64,000 nt of DNA, taken from Winogradskyella eximia (lineage in GTDB: Bacteria > Bacteroidota > Bacteroidia > Flavobacteriales > Flavobacteriaceae). Shown here in pieces: positions 1-8,635 of the stretch. Made by a program: the position numbers and the translations under genes. The notes beneath the pieces are model-generated. The model worked only from the letters and a program-made list of their open reading frames with translations, was not told where the DNA came from and ran no database searches. Every line of letters starts with the position of its first letter. Positions within the stretch are counted from its first letter, which is position 1. The stretch is taken from the NCBI RefSeq assembly GCF_003386165.1, contig NZ_QRDV01000001.1:676085-740084 (forward strand). Reading direction: 5' to 3'.

Positions 1-129
1 TTGATCAACGTTTGCAACTATGGTTGCTTTTACAGTAGTATCGAAATCTACATCTAGGAGGTCATCATCACAAGATGTAAATACGAAACAAATAAGTAAT
101 GCCGATAAAATTTTTGCTGTAGTTTTCAT
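1..129 (-). CDS. Lipoprotein N-terminus (gene cut by window start)
   Basis: Only the first 43 codons lie inside the window. The ATG at 129 is followed by a short basic start, a hydrophobic core and a lipobox FTSC ending at Cys20, then Asp-rich DDDLLDVD. This is the usual pattern of a Bacteroidota lipoprotein, and the acidic residues after the lipid-anchored cysteine are often seen in surface-exposed ones. It starts 48 bp after the stop of the exported protein at 178-1620 and is probably the third gene of the same transcript. Function cannot be told from this fragment. Confidence 0.6.
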   Translation of the reverse strand, partial: MKTTAKILSALLICFVFTSCDDDLLDVDFDTTVKATIVANVDQ

Positions 130-177
130 AATATTTTTATTTAATTGATAATTTCTGTTTTTCTAAATTCAGGTGCT

Positions 178-1620
178 TTATTTTATTTCAACTTCAACGG
201 TTATTGTACTTAAAGCATCTTCTGCATTCATAGTTTCATTTTTTAGTAAAAAGTATTCAAAAACGTGATGGTTGCCTTCTAACGACATACCTGTTATGTC
301 ATATTTATAAGGAGAATGAAGATTATTACCAGCATAGGTTCCTGAGTCACTACCATCTCTTCGTGTTAGAATCCAACAACCTGAGGCGTTTACCACAGCT
401 TCATCAAAACTAACTTCTATGTTTAGACCTTCACCTTTTTGTAGAGTAACTTTATTTGTAGTGGGTTGTGCAAGTTTAAATTTATAATCTACTTTAAAAC
501 TTGGATCTTTCATTTTTAATCGGATGATGCTTTCTTCAGAAATAGTAGTATATTCTATATGGTTAACCTTGTTCTTGCTATCTATTAAAACAATAAATCC
601 CTTTAAATCGTCAAATCTTTTTTCTCTAACAAAAAACCACATATTGTCTTTTTTATAAAAGGTTTTTAGTTCTATATCAAATTTACTTACAGGTGAAAGA
701 TCATCTAATACGTATTGGAAAAGTCTGGCATCATCTTCCGTTTTTAGTGTGTATTTTTTTTGAAGACTATTTAAAAATATAGGCATTTCTAAAAGACCAT
801 CAATCGAAGTTTTTATATACTCACCATTGTTAGAAATCAACATAAATGGTATATTATTCGTAAAACTGTTACCTTCTTCTCCTTCTGTTACTTTTAAGTT
901 GCATTTGTTGATTGAAAGCGTAGATATTGTGTTTAGCGAATAAAAATTTAAAGGTGTAATTTCAAATTCATAATTAACGTTATCTAACAAATACTGATGC
1001 ATAAAGGCACTATCTTTTTTTGAAATCAGAGCTCCGGAACCTGTAAAGTCTATTGTTTCTCCAGATTGTAAAAGTGTTTCAGGCAACGTCTTTTTTAAGT
1101 CGTTTTCATAAACTATTGTAGAGATTTGTCCATTGTTAGCTGTTGTAACAACATAGGCCATAGTCTCCCCAAATCTTGTTTCTCTATTAAAATACCAGGT
1201 ATTATCTTCTATAAAAAAACCTAAGCCACGTTCATTGTCTAATAATTTTAATAAGGATTGAAAAGCAACACCATCATCTTCAGTTTTTAATTTAAATTTT
1301 TTAGCATTTAAACTTTTAATAAATGCGCTCGAGGCTAGCAAATCGTTTCTGTCTTTAAAAGCGATTAGTTTATTTGCAGTTTTAATAAAATACCGTAATT
1401 GTAATATGTTATGTCCATCTTGATAACTTGTACTAAACAGTAATTCACTTTGATAGATGTCTGATGCGGTTACGTTTTGCAAAGCGTTACTAATTAGTAA
1501 CGTATTCTTGTTTTGTAGAGTGCTATCTAAATAGTCTTTAATTTTTGTTTGTTCCGTTTGGTTTTGAGAAAAGACAGAAGCACTTATTACTAATGCTATG
1601 GATATAAATAAAGCTTTCAT
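178..1620 (-). CDS. Secreted protein with an internal duplication, unknown function
   Basis: A 480-residue protein with a Sec signal peptide ending near SVFSQ (residue 19), so it is periplasmic or exported. I do not recognise a named family. Two stretches resemble each other: about residues 98-172 and 280-358 share LKTEDD, then F-x-x-x-L, then an aromatic strand ending in an R-E-x-R-F motif (NRETRF and VREKRF). This points to a duplicated beta-rich domain. The gene starts 7 bp after the stop of 1628-2821 and is followed 48 bp later by a lipoprotein, so the three form an operon. The near-zero spacing suggests that the two upstream products act together. Confidence 0.7.
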   Translation of the reverse strand: MKALFISIALVISASVFSQNQTEQTKIKDYLDSTLQNKNTLLISNALQNVTASDIYQSELLFSTSYQDGHNILQLRYFIKTANKLIAFKDRNDLLASSAFIKSLNAKKFKLKTEDDGVAFQSLLKLLDNERGLGFFIEDNTWYFNRETRFGETMAYVVTTANNGQISTIVYENDLKKTLPETLLQSGETIDFTGSGALISKKDSAFMHQYLLDNVNYEFEITPLNFYSLNTISTLSINKCNLKVTEGEEGNSFTNNIPFMLISNNGEYIKTSIDGLLEMPIFLNSLQKKYTLKTEDDARLFQYVLDDLSPVSKFDIELKTFYKKDNMWFFVREKRFDDLKGFIVLIDSKNKVNHIEYTTISEESIIRLKMKDPSFKVDYKFKLAQPTTNKVTLQKGEGLNIEVSFDEAVVNASGCWILTRRDGSDSGTYAGNNLHSPYKYDITGMSLEGNHHVFEYFLLKNETMNAEDALSTITVEVEIK

Positions 1621-1627
1621 TTTGATA

Positions 1628-2821
1628 CTATTTTTTAATTTCTTCTAATTCAATTATTGAATATTCTACCTTATCGAAAAGACCAATATCTTCACGGATT
1701 ATTTTAGCATAGATGCCTGGTTTGTCTATTATCATCCAGTATTTAACTTTAGCATCACCATCGAATCCTTCAAAAATTTTGCATTTAAATTCGCCTGCTG
1801 GTACTTTTATGGTTTCGGTTGTGACTAGTTTAAAAGGGCCTAATTCTTCTTGAGGAAAAAAGTCGTTATATTGATTGTATAAATCTCCTTTAACACACTC
1901 TGAAAATTGCATGGTGTCTTTTTTAGTGATACTTAAATTGGCTAAACTGATTCTTCTTTCTTCCGAATTCACATCGATTTTAGATAGCAAAGTGTTGTAG
2001 GTAAAAGATGATGTATTTGGTATCAGTTTACTTTGCTTATATTTTAAATAGCTTACGTTTTTTAATTCGTTTAGTAAGGCATCAAAATCTTGCCAAGGTG
2101 ATGTGTCGGTTGATTCTTCAGGGAAATCTTCAATATTAAAAGTTAAACGTTCTATTGGTTTTACAGTTGATTCTTTTTTACCAATAATTTCTTTGCCATT
2201 TTTTTCTAAGATGAATTTATTTTCTGTAATTGTTTTTACGGTACTAAAGCCTTTTAGTAAACTAGTTCCGCCAAGAAATAAAATGGATTTTTCTTCGGGA
2301 TTATAAATCCACGTTCCTTTATAGGCTGCGGATCCTCCACCAGAATAAATTATGCTCATTAAGAAGGTGTCTGGACGTTCAATTTTTAGTAATTGCGTTT
2401 CATCTAATTCATTTTCTAAGGTCCATTCTCCTTCAATATTTAGTGAAGCATTATTTTTTTTAGAGTCTGCTAAATTAATCTTAGCATAATACAATTTAAC
2501 ATTACCTTGTTGTAGTTGAAGTTTTTTAGGGGTGATTAAAATGATTTTAAATTTACCATCAAACTCTTCAACCTCGGTTGATTGCATTGTGATGAGTTGA
2601 TTATCTGGATGGTATTTCCAAGTGCCTAATACTTGTCCCATAACTTCCATTTTACCATCTTCTTTAAAGTTTTGAGTAAACAGTGGGTTATCAATTTTGT
2701 CTCCTTGTTCCACTTTTGTCAATAACCAATTGCCACTAATTTTTTCGTTTTGAGCATTAGTAAAACCTATAAATAAGATAAATATGGTAATTAATAGATG
2801 TGACTTTTTCATGATTTTCAA
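1628..2821 (-). CDS. Exported protein with two lipocalin-like modules, unknown function
   Basis: A 397-residue protein with a signal peptide ending near GFTNAQ; a second ATG at codon 4 (MKKSHLL) is an equally good start. Two segments, roughly residues 27-110 and 127-215, each begin with a G-x-W motif (ISGNWLL, IEGEWTL) and contain a GTW strand, the pattern of lipocalin-like domains common in Bacteroidota exported proteins. The last 150 residues include VPAGEFKC and look like a third beta-rich domain that I cannot place firmly. It is the first gene of the operon reading into 178-1620. No enzymatic motif was seen, so a ligand-binding or scaffold role is only a guess. Confidence 0.65.
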   Translation of the reverse strand: MKIMKKSHLLITIFILFIGFTNAQNEKISGNWLLTKVEQGDKIDNPLFTQNFKEDGKMEVMGQVLGTWKYHPDNQLITMQSTEVEEFDGKFKIILITPKKLQLQQGNVKLYYAKINLADSKKNNASLNIEGEWTLENELDETQLLKIERPDTFLMSIIYSGGGSAAYKGTWIYNPEEKSILFLGGTSLLKGFSTVKTITENKFILEKNGKEIIGKKESTVKPIERLTFNIEDFPEESTDTSPWQDFDALLNELKNVSYLKYKQSKLIPNTSSFTYNTLLSKIDVNSEERRISLANLSITKKDTMQFSECVKGDLYNQYNDFFPQEELGPFKLVTTETIKVPAGEFKCKIFEGFDGDAKVKYWMIIDKPGIYAKIIREDIGLFDKVEYSIIELEEIKK

Positions 2822-2859
2822 GCTTAATTTGTTGTTTTTGTTGATGCTGTATTACGTTA

Positions 2860-2924
2860 AAAAGCAGGAGCATATACCATTATTGATTAATAGCCCACTA
2901 TAGTTTAAGCATATACTCCTGCTC
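2860..2924 (-). terminator. Hairpin terminator after the lipoprotein gene at 2974-3447
   Basis: Arms 2910-2924 and 2864-2878 are complementary over 15 bp with two exceptions and enclose a 31-nt loop. Read on the minus strand, the second arm runs into five T residues (2864-2860). It lies 50 bp after the stop of 2974-3447, as expected for a Rho-independent terminator. The long loop makes it less typical than the one at 16165. Confidence 0.5.
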
Positions 2925-2973
2925 GCCCTAAACAATAAACGTCATGTCTTATAATAATTAGAGCTCTAGTTTA

Positions 2974-3447
2974 TTAATCTATTACTTCCCAAGCTGTAGA
3001 TTCTACATAACCAGTTATGGTATAAACTTGTGCTTCCATTAATTTGGTACAAGTACCTTGAAATGATATTTTACTAGCAGATGTACGTGTTAATGTGCCT
3101 GAGACTGTGCCATAATAGTCTGTTCCAGAAGAGATGTTTACCCCTGGGTCACTATCGGAATCCATTGTAATGTCTTCACCAATTGCTGTTGGAAAACCTG
3201 AAACCATTATAGCTGTTTCGGTACCTACACCAATAGAAACAGTGTTTACATAGTTACCTTGTGCATCCTTAATAAGACCTACTTCTGCGTTGGTTGCTTG
3301 TTTGTAAAGGACGCCATCTAAATATATTTCAAAAGCTCCTGTGGCAAGTTGTGGTTCTGAGTTTGAGTCGTCATCACTGCTACATGAACTTAGTGTTAGA
3401 CTTAAGCCACTTAATAAAATGACGAATAAAGTGATTGATTTTTTCAT
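2974..3447 (-). CDS. Small lipoprotein, unknown function
   Basis: A 157-residue protein with a signal sequence and a lipobox LSSC near residues 19-22, followed by an acidic SSDDDSNSE stretch; this predicts a lipid-anchored envelope protein. The rest is rich in Gly, Thr and Ser with alternating hydrophobics (for example GAFEIYLDGVLYKQ near the start of the mature part), suggesting a beta-sandwich. No known domain is recognised. It is followed by a hairpin terminator and preceded by 126 bp of non-coding DNA, so it is probably transcribed alone or from a distal start at the next gene. Confidence 0.65.
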   Translation of the reverse strand: MKKSITLFVILLSGLSLTLSSCSSDDDSNSEPQLATGAFEIYLDGVLYKQATNAEVGLIKDAQGNYVNTVSIGVGTETAIMVSGFPTAIGEDITMDSDSDPGVNISSGTDYYGTVSGTLTRTSASKISFQGTCTKLMEAQVYTITGYVESTAWEVID

Positions 3448-3573
3448 GATTTGTTGATAGGTTTATTAATTAAAATTTTCAGGTTTATTAATATATTTAT
3501 GACTTTATCTTCAGTTTTTGGTAATCCTACTTTTGCATGATTTTATTAGTTTTAGTGTGTTAATAAATGCACG

Positions 3574-4032
3574 TTATTCAGTATTTAGTTCTAAAGTCCA
3601 TACCCAATAACGAATATCATCGTCATCCAATCCGAGTAGTATTTGCAAAGGTTGTGTAAGAACTAGTTTATCACCACCTTGATTTAGTTGAGCTACAAAA
3701 GTCATTGCTCCTAAATTTGGGTGTATTGTTGTAATTACATTATCATCTACTACTGTATAACTGCCGTTTTCTTCATATGTACTTACACCATTCTCAGTTT
3801 GATACATAGAGTAATTGGTCTCAGTAAATGTTATGAAATAAGTGTCTTCCTCGTTGAGGTCTCTATTTGTATACATACCATTGTTATCTTCTTGGAGGTG
3901 TGTTACTATCCATTCACCAACACTTAATTGTTCTTGTAAAGTTGGTTCTGTCTGTTCATCGTCATTATTATCACATGCGTTGAATGATAATATTAAACTT
4001 GATACTATTATTAATCCTAAAAACTTTTTCAT
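3574..4032 (-). CDS. Lipocalin-like lipoprotein
   Basis: A 152-residue protein with signal peptide and lipobox FNAC at Cys20 followed by DNNDDE. The mature part starts with a G-E-W-x-V strand (SVGEWIVTHL), continues with ITFTETNYSMY and a GSYTV turn, and ends WVWTLEL. This is the layout of the short lipocalin-like domain lipoproteins of Flavobacteriia. Such proteins are assumed to bind small hydrophobic ligands, but none is known here. It starts 21 bp after the OmpA-family gene and is probably cotranscribed with it. Confidence 0.65.
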   Translation of the reverse strand: MKKFLGLIIVSSLILSFNACDNNDDEQTEPTLQEQLSVGEWIVTHLQEDNNGMYTNRDLNEEDTYFITFTETNYSMYQTENGVSTYEENGSYTVVDDNVITTIHPNLGAMTFVAQLNQGGDKLVLTQPLQILLGLDDDDIRYWVWTLELNTE

Positions 4033-4053
4033 GATTTGTGGATTTAATGGTTA

Positions 4054-5358
4054 CTAAAATTTTACAAATTCTACACGTCTGTTGTTTGCTTTACCTTCTG
4101 GTGTGCTATTGTTATCTAATGGCTTAGATTCTCCAAAACCAGTAGATTTAAGTCTACTTTCTTCAATACCCATGGTTATTAATTTATCCATAACAGCTTT
4201 TCCTCTAGCTATAGATAATTTCATGTTTGAATCGTCTCCACCATCGCTGTCGGTATGGCCTTCTACACTAAAGTTAAGGTCCTTTTGTTTTTGCATTAAT
4301 TCAAAAATTTCATTAATAGGACCCATGCTTTCTGGTCGTAAGGTTGCCTTATTTACGTCGAATTTAATACCGTTTACAATTATTTTTCCTTCAGAAAGTA
4401 CGCTGTCATAGTATTTTACGCCACCTTTAGCAATACGTACATTTTTAACATAAAATGGGACATTATCTTTTGCACTAGCAAAGTATGGATACATGGTAAA
4501 GCCAGTAGGATTGAATGAATAGTGAGGAATATTAACTAGTCTTGTGTCATCTAAATATACTTTTAATTTTCCTTTTGTATATGCTATAGATACATGTGTC
4601 CAGCATCCATTTTTGCAATAATCTGAATCTCTTCCTGAGTGCATTACTGCAGAGCCTTCAGGTGCATCAACTCTTATTGGTGTTACATCAAACTCTTGGG
4701 CATTATCATACACATTTTTGCCTCTTTGGTTTTTTTGATCTGTTAAATAAAAGGATAGTCGATTTCCTCCTGCAGGTTTGTAAAAATCAAATTCAATCGT
4801 AAATACTTCAGGTAAATAGTCCTCTGATGCATATTTTAAATAAGGAACTATTTCTCCACCATCTAAAAACATTAAAACTGTTTCTCCATCTACATTCGCG
4901 ATTTCTACTTGGCCATTAATTAAATCCCAACGACTCGGAAACTCACCATTTTCTTCATTTAAACTCGGACTATCTTCAAAGATTACAGTATCGCCTGGGA
5001 CAAAGTCAAATTTACTCCAAACTACAGTTGGGTTTTGAAGCTTTTCTTTAGGGTTAGCCGCCTTGTCGTTTTTTTTAGTAGTTGTTTTAGAATCGTTTTT
5101 CTTTGCAATACTGTCTGTGTTTTGTTTGTCTTTACCATCTATAGCATCCTCGGCTTTGTCAAATTCTTTATCAATTTTTTTATTGATACGATTTTCTGCT
5201 CTTTTCTCGGCTTCGCGTTCTATCTTATCCTCTGCTTTCTTTTTTAGGCGTTTTAAAATTTGTCCATTTGAGTATTGAGGTATTGCAATTAGCATACTTA
5301 ATACTAACAGAAACTTAAATAGATGTTTAGAGCTTTTTTTTGAGTGTAAAGTTTTCAT
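4054..5358 (-). CDS. OmpA-family protein with coiled coil and LamG-like domain
   Basis: A 434-residue exported protein. After a signal peptide ending near YSNGQ comes a highly charged Lys/Glu/Arg helix (about residues 35-90), a central beta-rich region (about 115-315, resembling a concanavalin/LamG-type fold), and a C-terminal OmpA domain (about 330-434). The OmpA part shows VEGHTDSDG and the closing NNRRVEF, the residues that bind peptidoglycan diaminopimelate in the family. It is therefore likely to tie the envelope to peptidoglycan. The lipocalin-like lipoprotein at 3574 follows 21 bp later. A short inverted repeat lies 15 bp before the start. Confidence 0.85.
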   Translation of the reverse strand: MKTLHSKKSSKHLFKFLLVLSMLIAIPQYSNGQILKRLKKKAEDKIEREAEKRAENRINKKIDKEFDKAEDAIDGKDKQNTDSIAKKNDSKTTTKKNDKAANPKEKLQNPTVVWSKFDFVPGDTVIFEDSPSLNEENGEFPSRWDLINGQVEIANVDGETVLMFLDGGEIVPYLKYASEDYLPEVFTIEFDFYKPAGGNRLSFYLTDQKNQRGKNVYDNAQEFDVTPIRVDAPEGSAVMHSGRDSDYCKNGCWTHVSIAYTKGKLKVYLDDTRLVNIPHYSFNPTGFTMYPYFASAKDNVPFYVKNVRIAKGGVKYYDSVLSEGKIIVNGIKFDVNKATLRPESMGPINEIFELMQKQKDLNFSVEGHTDSDGGDDSNMKLSIARGKAVMDKLITMGIEESRLKSTGFGESKPLDNNSTPEGKANNRRVEFVKF

Positions 5359-5372
5359 AATATCTGTTGTTA

Positions 5373-5387
5373 GTAACTTAAAGTTAC
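5373..5387. promoter_or_regulatory. Short inverted repeat overlapping a promoter-like box
   Basis: The 15-bp sequence has arms GTAACT and AGTTAC around TAA, 15 bp upstream of the OmpA-family start. On the minus strand it contains TAACTTTA, one base off the flavobacterial TAnnTTTG box. It could be an operator over the promoter. The evidence is the symmetry and position only. Confidence 0.3.
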
Positions 5388-5637
5388 GACAGTATTATGG
5401 TTGGTTTTTAGCTGAATTTGATTCTGCTACGGCTCAATTTGAATTCGCTAGTTCTGTAACTGTATTTGCAAATTTAATTTTGATTTTTTTGAGAATCATA
5501 GTAATTAATAACTCTAAAATTTAAGAAAAATAACAGATTGGTATAGGGTAATTAAAATTGTAAACAGTTAAGGTTTATTGGTGTAGTTGTATGTAATGCT
5601 AGTTTCGATTTCCTAATGAGAGATTAAAATTAATCTA

Positions 5638-6387
5638 TTACAAGCGGTCTAATAAATCGATAAGATTTTTTTTTTGGCGTGTTGAAATTGGGATTTCTTT
5701 TTTGTTTTTCATAATAATAAAACCATGATCCGTTTTGTCTACTTTTTTAATGTGATTTAGGTTGACTAAATAGGACTGATGCGGTCTAAAAAATCCGTAC
5801 TCTTTCAGTAAACTTTCATAATCTTTTAGGCTTTTTGAAACTAATATTTTTTCTCCATCTTTAAAATAAAACGTTGTATAACTATTATCGCTTTTACAAA
5901 AATGAATTTCACTTATATCCACTATGTGCATTGAGTTTTGAGTGCGTAAAACCAGCTTTTTGTTTTGTAATTCTTTTTTAAACGAATTCATTAAAATATT
6001 GAATTGCGATTCTGTATGCTCTTTACTTTCAATTAAATCTAGAGCACGTTGTATCGCTTCTTTAAATTCAATTTCGTTTACTGGTTTTAAAATATAGTCT
6101 ATGGCACTGAATTTTATGGCTTTAATGGCATAAGAATCAAAGGCCGTTATAAAAACGACTTTAAAATCGTAAGAAGGCAATTTTTGTAACAATTGAAAAC
6201 CAGACCCATCAGTTAATTCTATATCTAATAAAACCAAATCAGGATTTTCCTTTTGGATTAAGTCAATACCAGATTTAATACAGTTTGCCGTGCCAACCAG
6301 TTTAATGCTTGGGAAATACTCAGACAATAATTGGCTGTTTACTTCTTGCATAGCAGTTTCGTCGTCTATAATTATAGCTTTAATCAT
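5638..6387 (-). CDS. LytTR-family response regulator
   Basis: A 249-residue two-domain regulator. The receiver domain (1-120) has the acidic pair D8/D9, the phosphoacceptor D55 in LLDIEL, T81 and K101 in LKP. The second half (about 145-249) is a LytTR DNA-binding domain, with the FYFKDGEKILVSKSLKDYE strand region and the FFRPHQSYLVNL motif. It overlaps by 8 bp the 3' end of the sensor kinase gene, so the two are translationally coupled and form a cognate pair. Targets are unknown; LytTR regulators usually bind short direct repeats in promoters. Confidence 0.92.
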   Translation of the reverse strand: MIKAIIIDDETAMQEVNSQLLSEYFPSIKLVGTANCIKSGIDLIQKENPDLVLLDIELTDGSGFQLLQKLPSYDFKVVFITAFDSYAIKAIKFSAIDYILKPVNEIEFKEAIQRALDLIESKEHTESQFNILMNSFKKELQNKKLVLRTQNSMHIVDISEIHFCKSDNSYTTFYFKDGEKILVSKSLKDYESLLKEYGFFRPHQSYLVNLNHIKKVDKTDHGFIIMKNKKEIPISTRQKKNLIDLLDRL

Positions 6388-8362
6388 TGTTTAAAATTGG
6401 GATATTAATCGTTATTCTTACACCAGTTTGGTTGGGGTATTCATCATTTAAATTTAATATTTCGAACTTAAAATCTTTTTTATATTTCTGTCTTATTAGT
6501 TTTCTTCTATTTTCAAAAATGGACATTGCCATAGATTTATAACCTCCTTTTATTTTTCCTTCTGGAAATCCTTCTCCATTATCTTCAATAATAAATTCAA
6601 CCCAATCTTTTTTATCTGTTATTGTAATCTCTAATATGCCTCCATTATCAATGTTTTTGAAACCATGCTTAATAGCATTTTCAATAAAGGGTTGATTAAG
6701 CATTGGCGGAATTCTTATAAAATCTAAGTCTAAATCATCATCATAATTAATTGAGTAAATAAATTTGTTCTGTTTTCGCATTTTCTCTAATGCCATATAG
6801 TTTTTTAACATACTGATTTCATCTGCTAATGATATGGTTTCGGCAGTAGAATTATTTAAAGTAGCTCGAGTTAAAGAGGCAAATTGAGATAAGTATTGCG
6901 AGGCTTTGCGAGCATCGTTTTTCAACATGAAATTTTGAATAGAACCCAAAGCATTGAATACAAAATGTGGGTTCATTTGCGTTCTTAGTACTTGCAAGCG
7001 TAAATTGTTTTGCTTTAATTCGGCCTGTTTATTTCTAATACTCACAATATATAGAATAAGAATTATTACAGTGACTAAAAAAGAAACAATGGCAATACCT
7101 GTGTTTATTCCTTGGTTTTTTAATTCGTTTTCAGCGGTAAGTAATTCTATTTGTTGCTCCTTTTTTGCAGTTTCATATTTAGTCTCTAATTCCTCAATGC
7201 CTTTACGCACTTTATCATCTCGTAGTTTGTTTTCAAGAATTCTTAAAGAATCGTTCCATTTTAAGGCGGCTTTGTAATTTAATAAATCTGCATTTAGATC
7301 AGATAGGAGGCTCAGTGTATTTTCATGCTCCATGGAGTAAAACCTAAGGTCGTTTAAGGAGGTGTTTTTCATAACCAAATCCAGCGCTTTTTGCTCTTGT
7401 CCTAACAAGCGGTAGAGTTCCGCTTTACTGTTATTGTTAGAAATGATTTCGTAAGGATCTCCAAAATATTTTTCGGACTCTAGTAATAGTTCTAAAGCTT
7501 TTTCGGGTTGGTTAAGTTCTTTATAGATGTTAGAACTATTGCCTAAAGCAGCGCTTATACCTTTATCGAAACCAGCTTGTTTGCTTAAAACTAAAAGCGA
7601 ATCAAAATAGATGAGTGCTTTTTTGTGGTTTCCTTTTCGCACTGCGATAGAACCTAAATTATTATATATTTTAGCAATATCTCCAAACGAAGCACAATTT
7701 TCAACATCTTTTAATTTGTAGGCTTTTTGAATATAGTAATCCCATTTTTCAACATTATCTGTTTCTTTAAAAATTGTAGCCATAGCAACGTAATGGTAGC
7801 AGATTCGTTCCCAGTCTTTTGCCGTTTCTTTAATCTTTAGTGCATTAAGGGCATATTTTATAGCTTCGTTGTAATCACCTAAGTAATTGTAATTTGAAGC
7901 TAAATTCATGCTTATTTTTGCCATTTGGCTACTATCTTGGGTTATTGCTGCACTTTTGTAGGCTAAGATATAAGTGTCAATTGAAGATTGATAAATCCCA
8001 GCCTGCCAATAAACGTTGGCTAAATAATTGTCGAATTCTGCTATTTGTGCTTTATTACTTGTTTTATTAGCGATTTTTATGGCAAGTTTAAGGTAATCTA
8101 TTGATGCTTCTTTTTCACCGCTGTTATTTAGATATTGTCCATACTCAAAATATGCTGAGGCTATTTTTAAACTGTCATTAGCCGCTTTGTCTATTTTATT
8201 TTTAAGCTCAATTTTAGCAGAGTCTTGTACAGTGCTAATGATTTTATTTTTATATAAATTAGTGCTAGCACATATTGTAAAATTGGCAACGTTGAGACTG
8301 TATGAACTTGTGAAAGCAAGAAGATAAAAGAAGAAAAGTGATATGTGTAATCTATACGTCAT
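6380..8362 (-). CDS. TPR-containing sensor histidine kinase (LytS/His_kinase type)
   Basis: A membrane sensor of 660 residues. An N-terminal hydrophobic signal or anchor is followed by a long periplasmic region of TPR repeats (about 60-400), one transmembrane helix at about 423-441, the His_kinase box with H466 in MNPHFVFNAL, and a HATPase with the N box FIENAIKHGF and G box DNGEGFPEG. I chose ATG 8362 rather than a TTG at 8386, because the promoter-like box TAACTTTG at 8384-8391 overlaps the longer start. The response regulator at 5638 overlaps its 3' end. The TPR region probably senses a protein or peptide partner. Confidence 0.9.
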   Translation of the reverse strand: MTYRLHISLFFFYLLAFTSSYSLNVANFTICASTNLYKNKIISTVQDSAKIELKNKIDKAANDSLKIASAYFEYGQYLNNSGEKEASIDYLKLAIKIANKTSNKAQIAEFDNYLANVYWQAGIYQSSIDTYILAYKSAAITQDSSQMAKISMNLASNYNYLGDYNEAIKYALNALKIKETAKDWERICYHYVAMATIFKETDNVEKWDYYIQKAYKLKDVENCASFGDIAKIYNNLGSIAVRKGNHKKALIYFDSLLVLSKQAGFDKGISAALGNSSNIYKELNQPEKALELLLESEKYFGDPYEIISNNNSKAELYRLLGQEQKALDLVMKNTSLNDLRFYSMEHENTLSLLSDLNADLLNYKAALKWNDSLRILENKLRDDKVRKGIEELETKYETAKKEQQIELLTAENELKNQGINTGIAIVSFLVTVIILILYIVSIRNKQAELKQNNLRLQVLRTQMNPHFVFNALGSIQNFMLKNDARKASQYLSQFASLTRATLNNSTAETISLADEISMLKNYMALEKMRKQNKFIYSINYDDDLDLDFIRIPPMLNQPFIENAIKHGFKNIDNGGILEITITDKKDWVEFIIEDNGEGFPEGKIKGGYKSMAMSIFENRRKLIRQKYKKDFKFEILNLNDEYPNQTGVRITINIPILNND

Positions 8363-8383
8363 ACTGCGTATGTCTTTCTCTCT

Positions 8384-8391
8384 CAAAGTTA
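8384..8391 (-). promoter_or_regulatory. Promoter -7 box of the sensor kinase operon
   Basis: On the minus strand the sequence reads TAACTTTG, a full match to the flavobacterial -7 consensus TAnnTTTG. It lies 21 bp before the chosen ATG at 8362, giving a short leader. The -33 TTG element is not obvious. Confidence 0.5.
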
Positions 8392-8595
8392 AGATTTTTA
8401 TGTCTTAAATTTTAATTTTTGTAGGAATATTATTGAATTAATAATGCTTTTTTTTAACGTGAAATAAGTAATAGTGATATGTTGGGTTTGGTCTGGTTAA
8501 CTATTTGTTTATTAGTAGTTTATTTGTAAGAATATATTGGATTTAAATTTTTTTTAAAAAAATTAAAAAAAAGTTTTATGTATTAAAAAATAATT

Positions 8596-8603
8596 TACAT
8601 TTG
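8596..8603 (+). promoter_or_regulatory. Promoter -7 box for the polyamine operon
   Basis: TACATTTG matches the flavobacterial TAnnTTTG box. It sits downstream of a very AT-rich stretch (A and T runs at 8549-8595) and 291 bp before the arginine decarboxylase ATG, so the transcript would carry a long leader. A clear -33 TTG is not seen, although GTTTTATG lies at about the right distance. Confidence 0.55.
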
Positions 8604-8635
8604 TAATGAAATTGGTGACTGTCTAACAAGATTTT

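Noticed and set aside
2103-2306. Plus-strand open frame opposite the lipocalin-like gene
   Set aside because: Antisense shadow without its own signals.
3528-3535. Plus-strand TACTTTTG promoter-like box
   Set aside because: All genes nearby are on the minus strand and no plus-strand gene follows.
5035-5278. Long plus-strand open frames opposite the OmpA-family gene
   Set aside because: They are antisense to its Lys/Glu-rich helix, whose codons give Phe/Leu-rich frames without stops.
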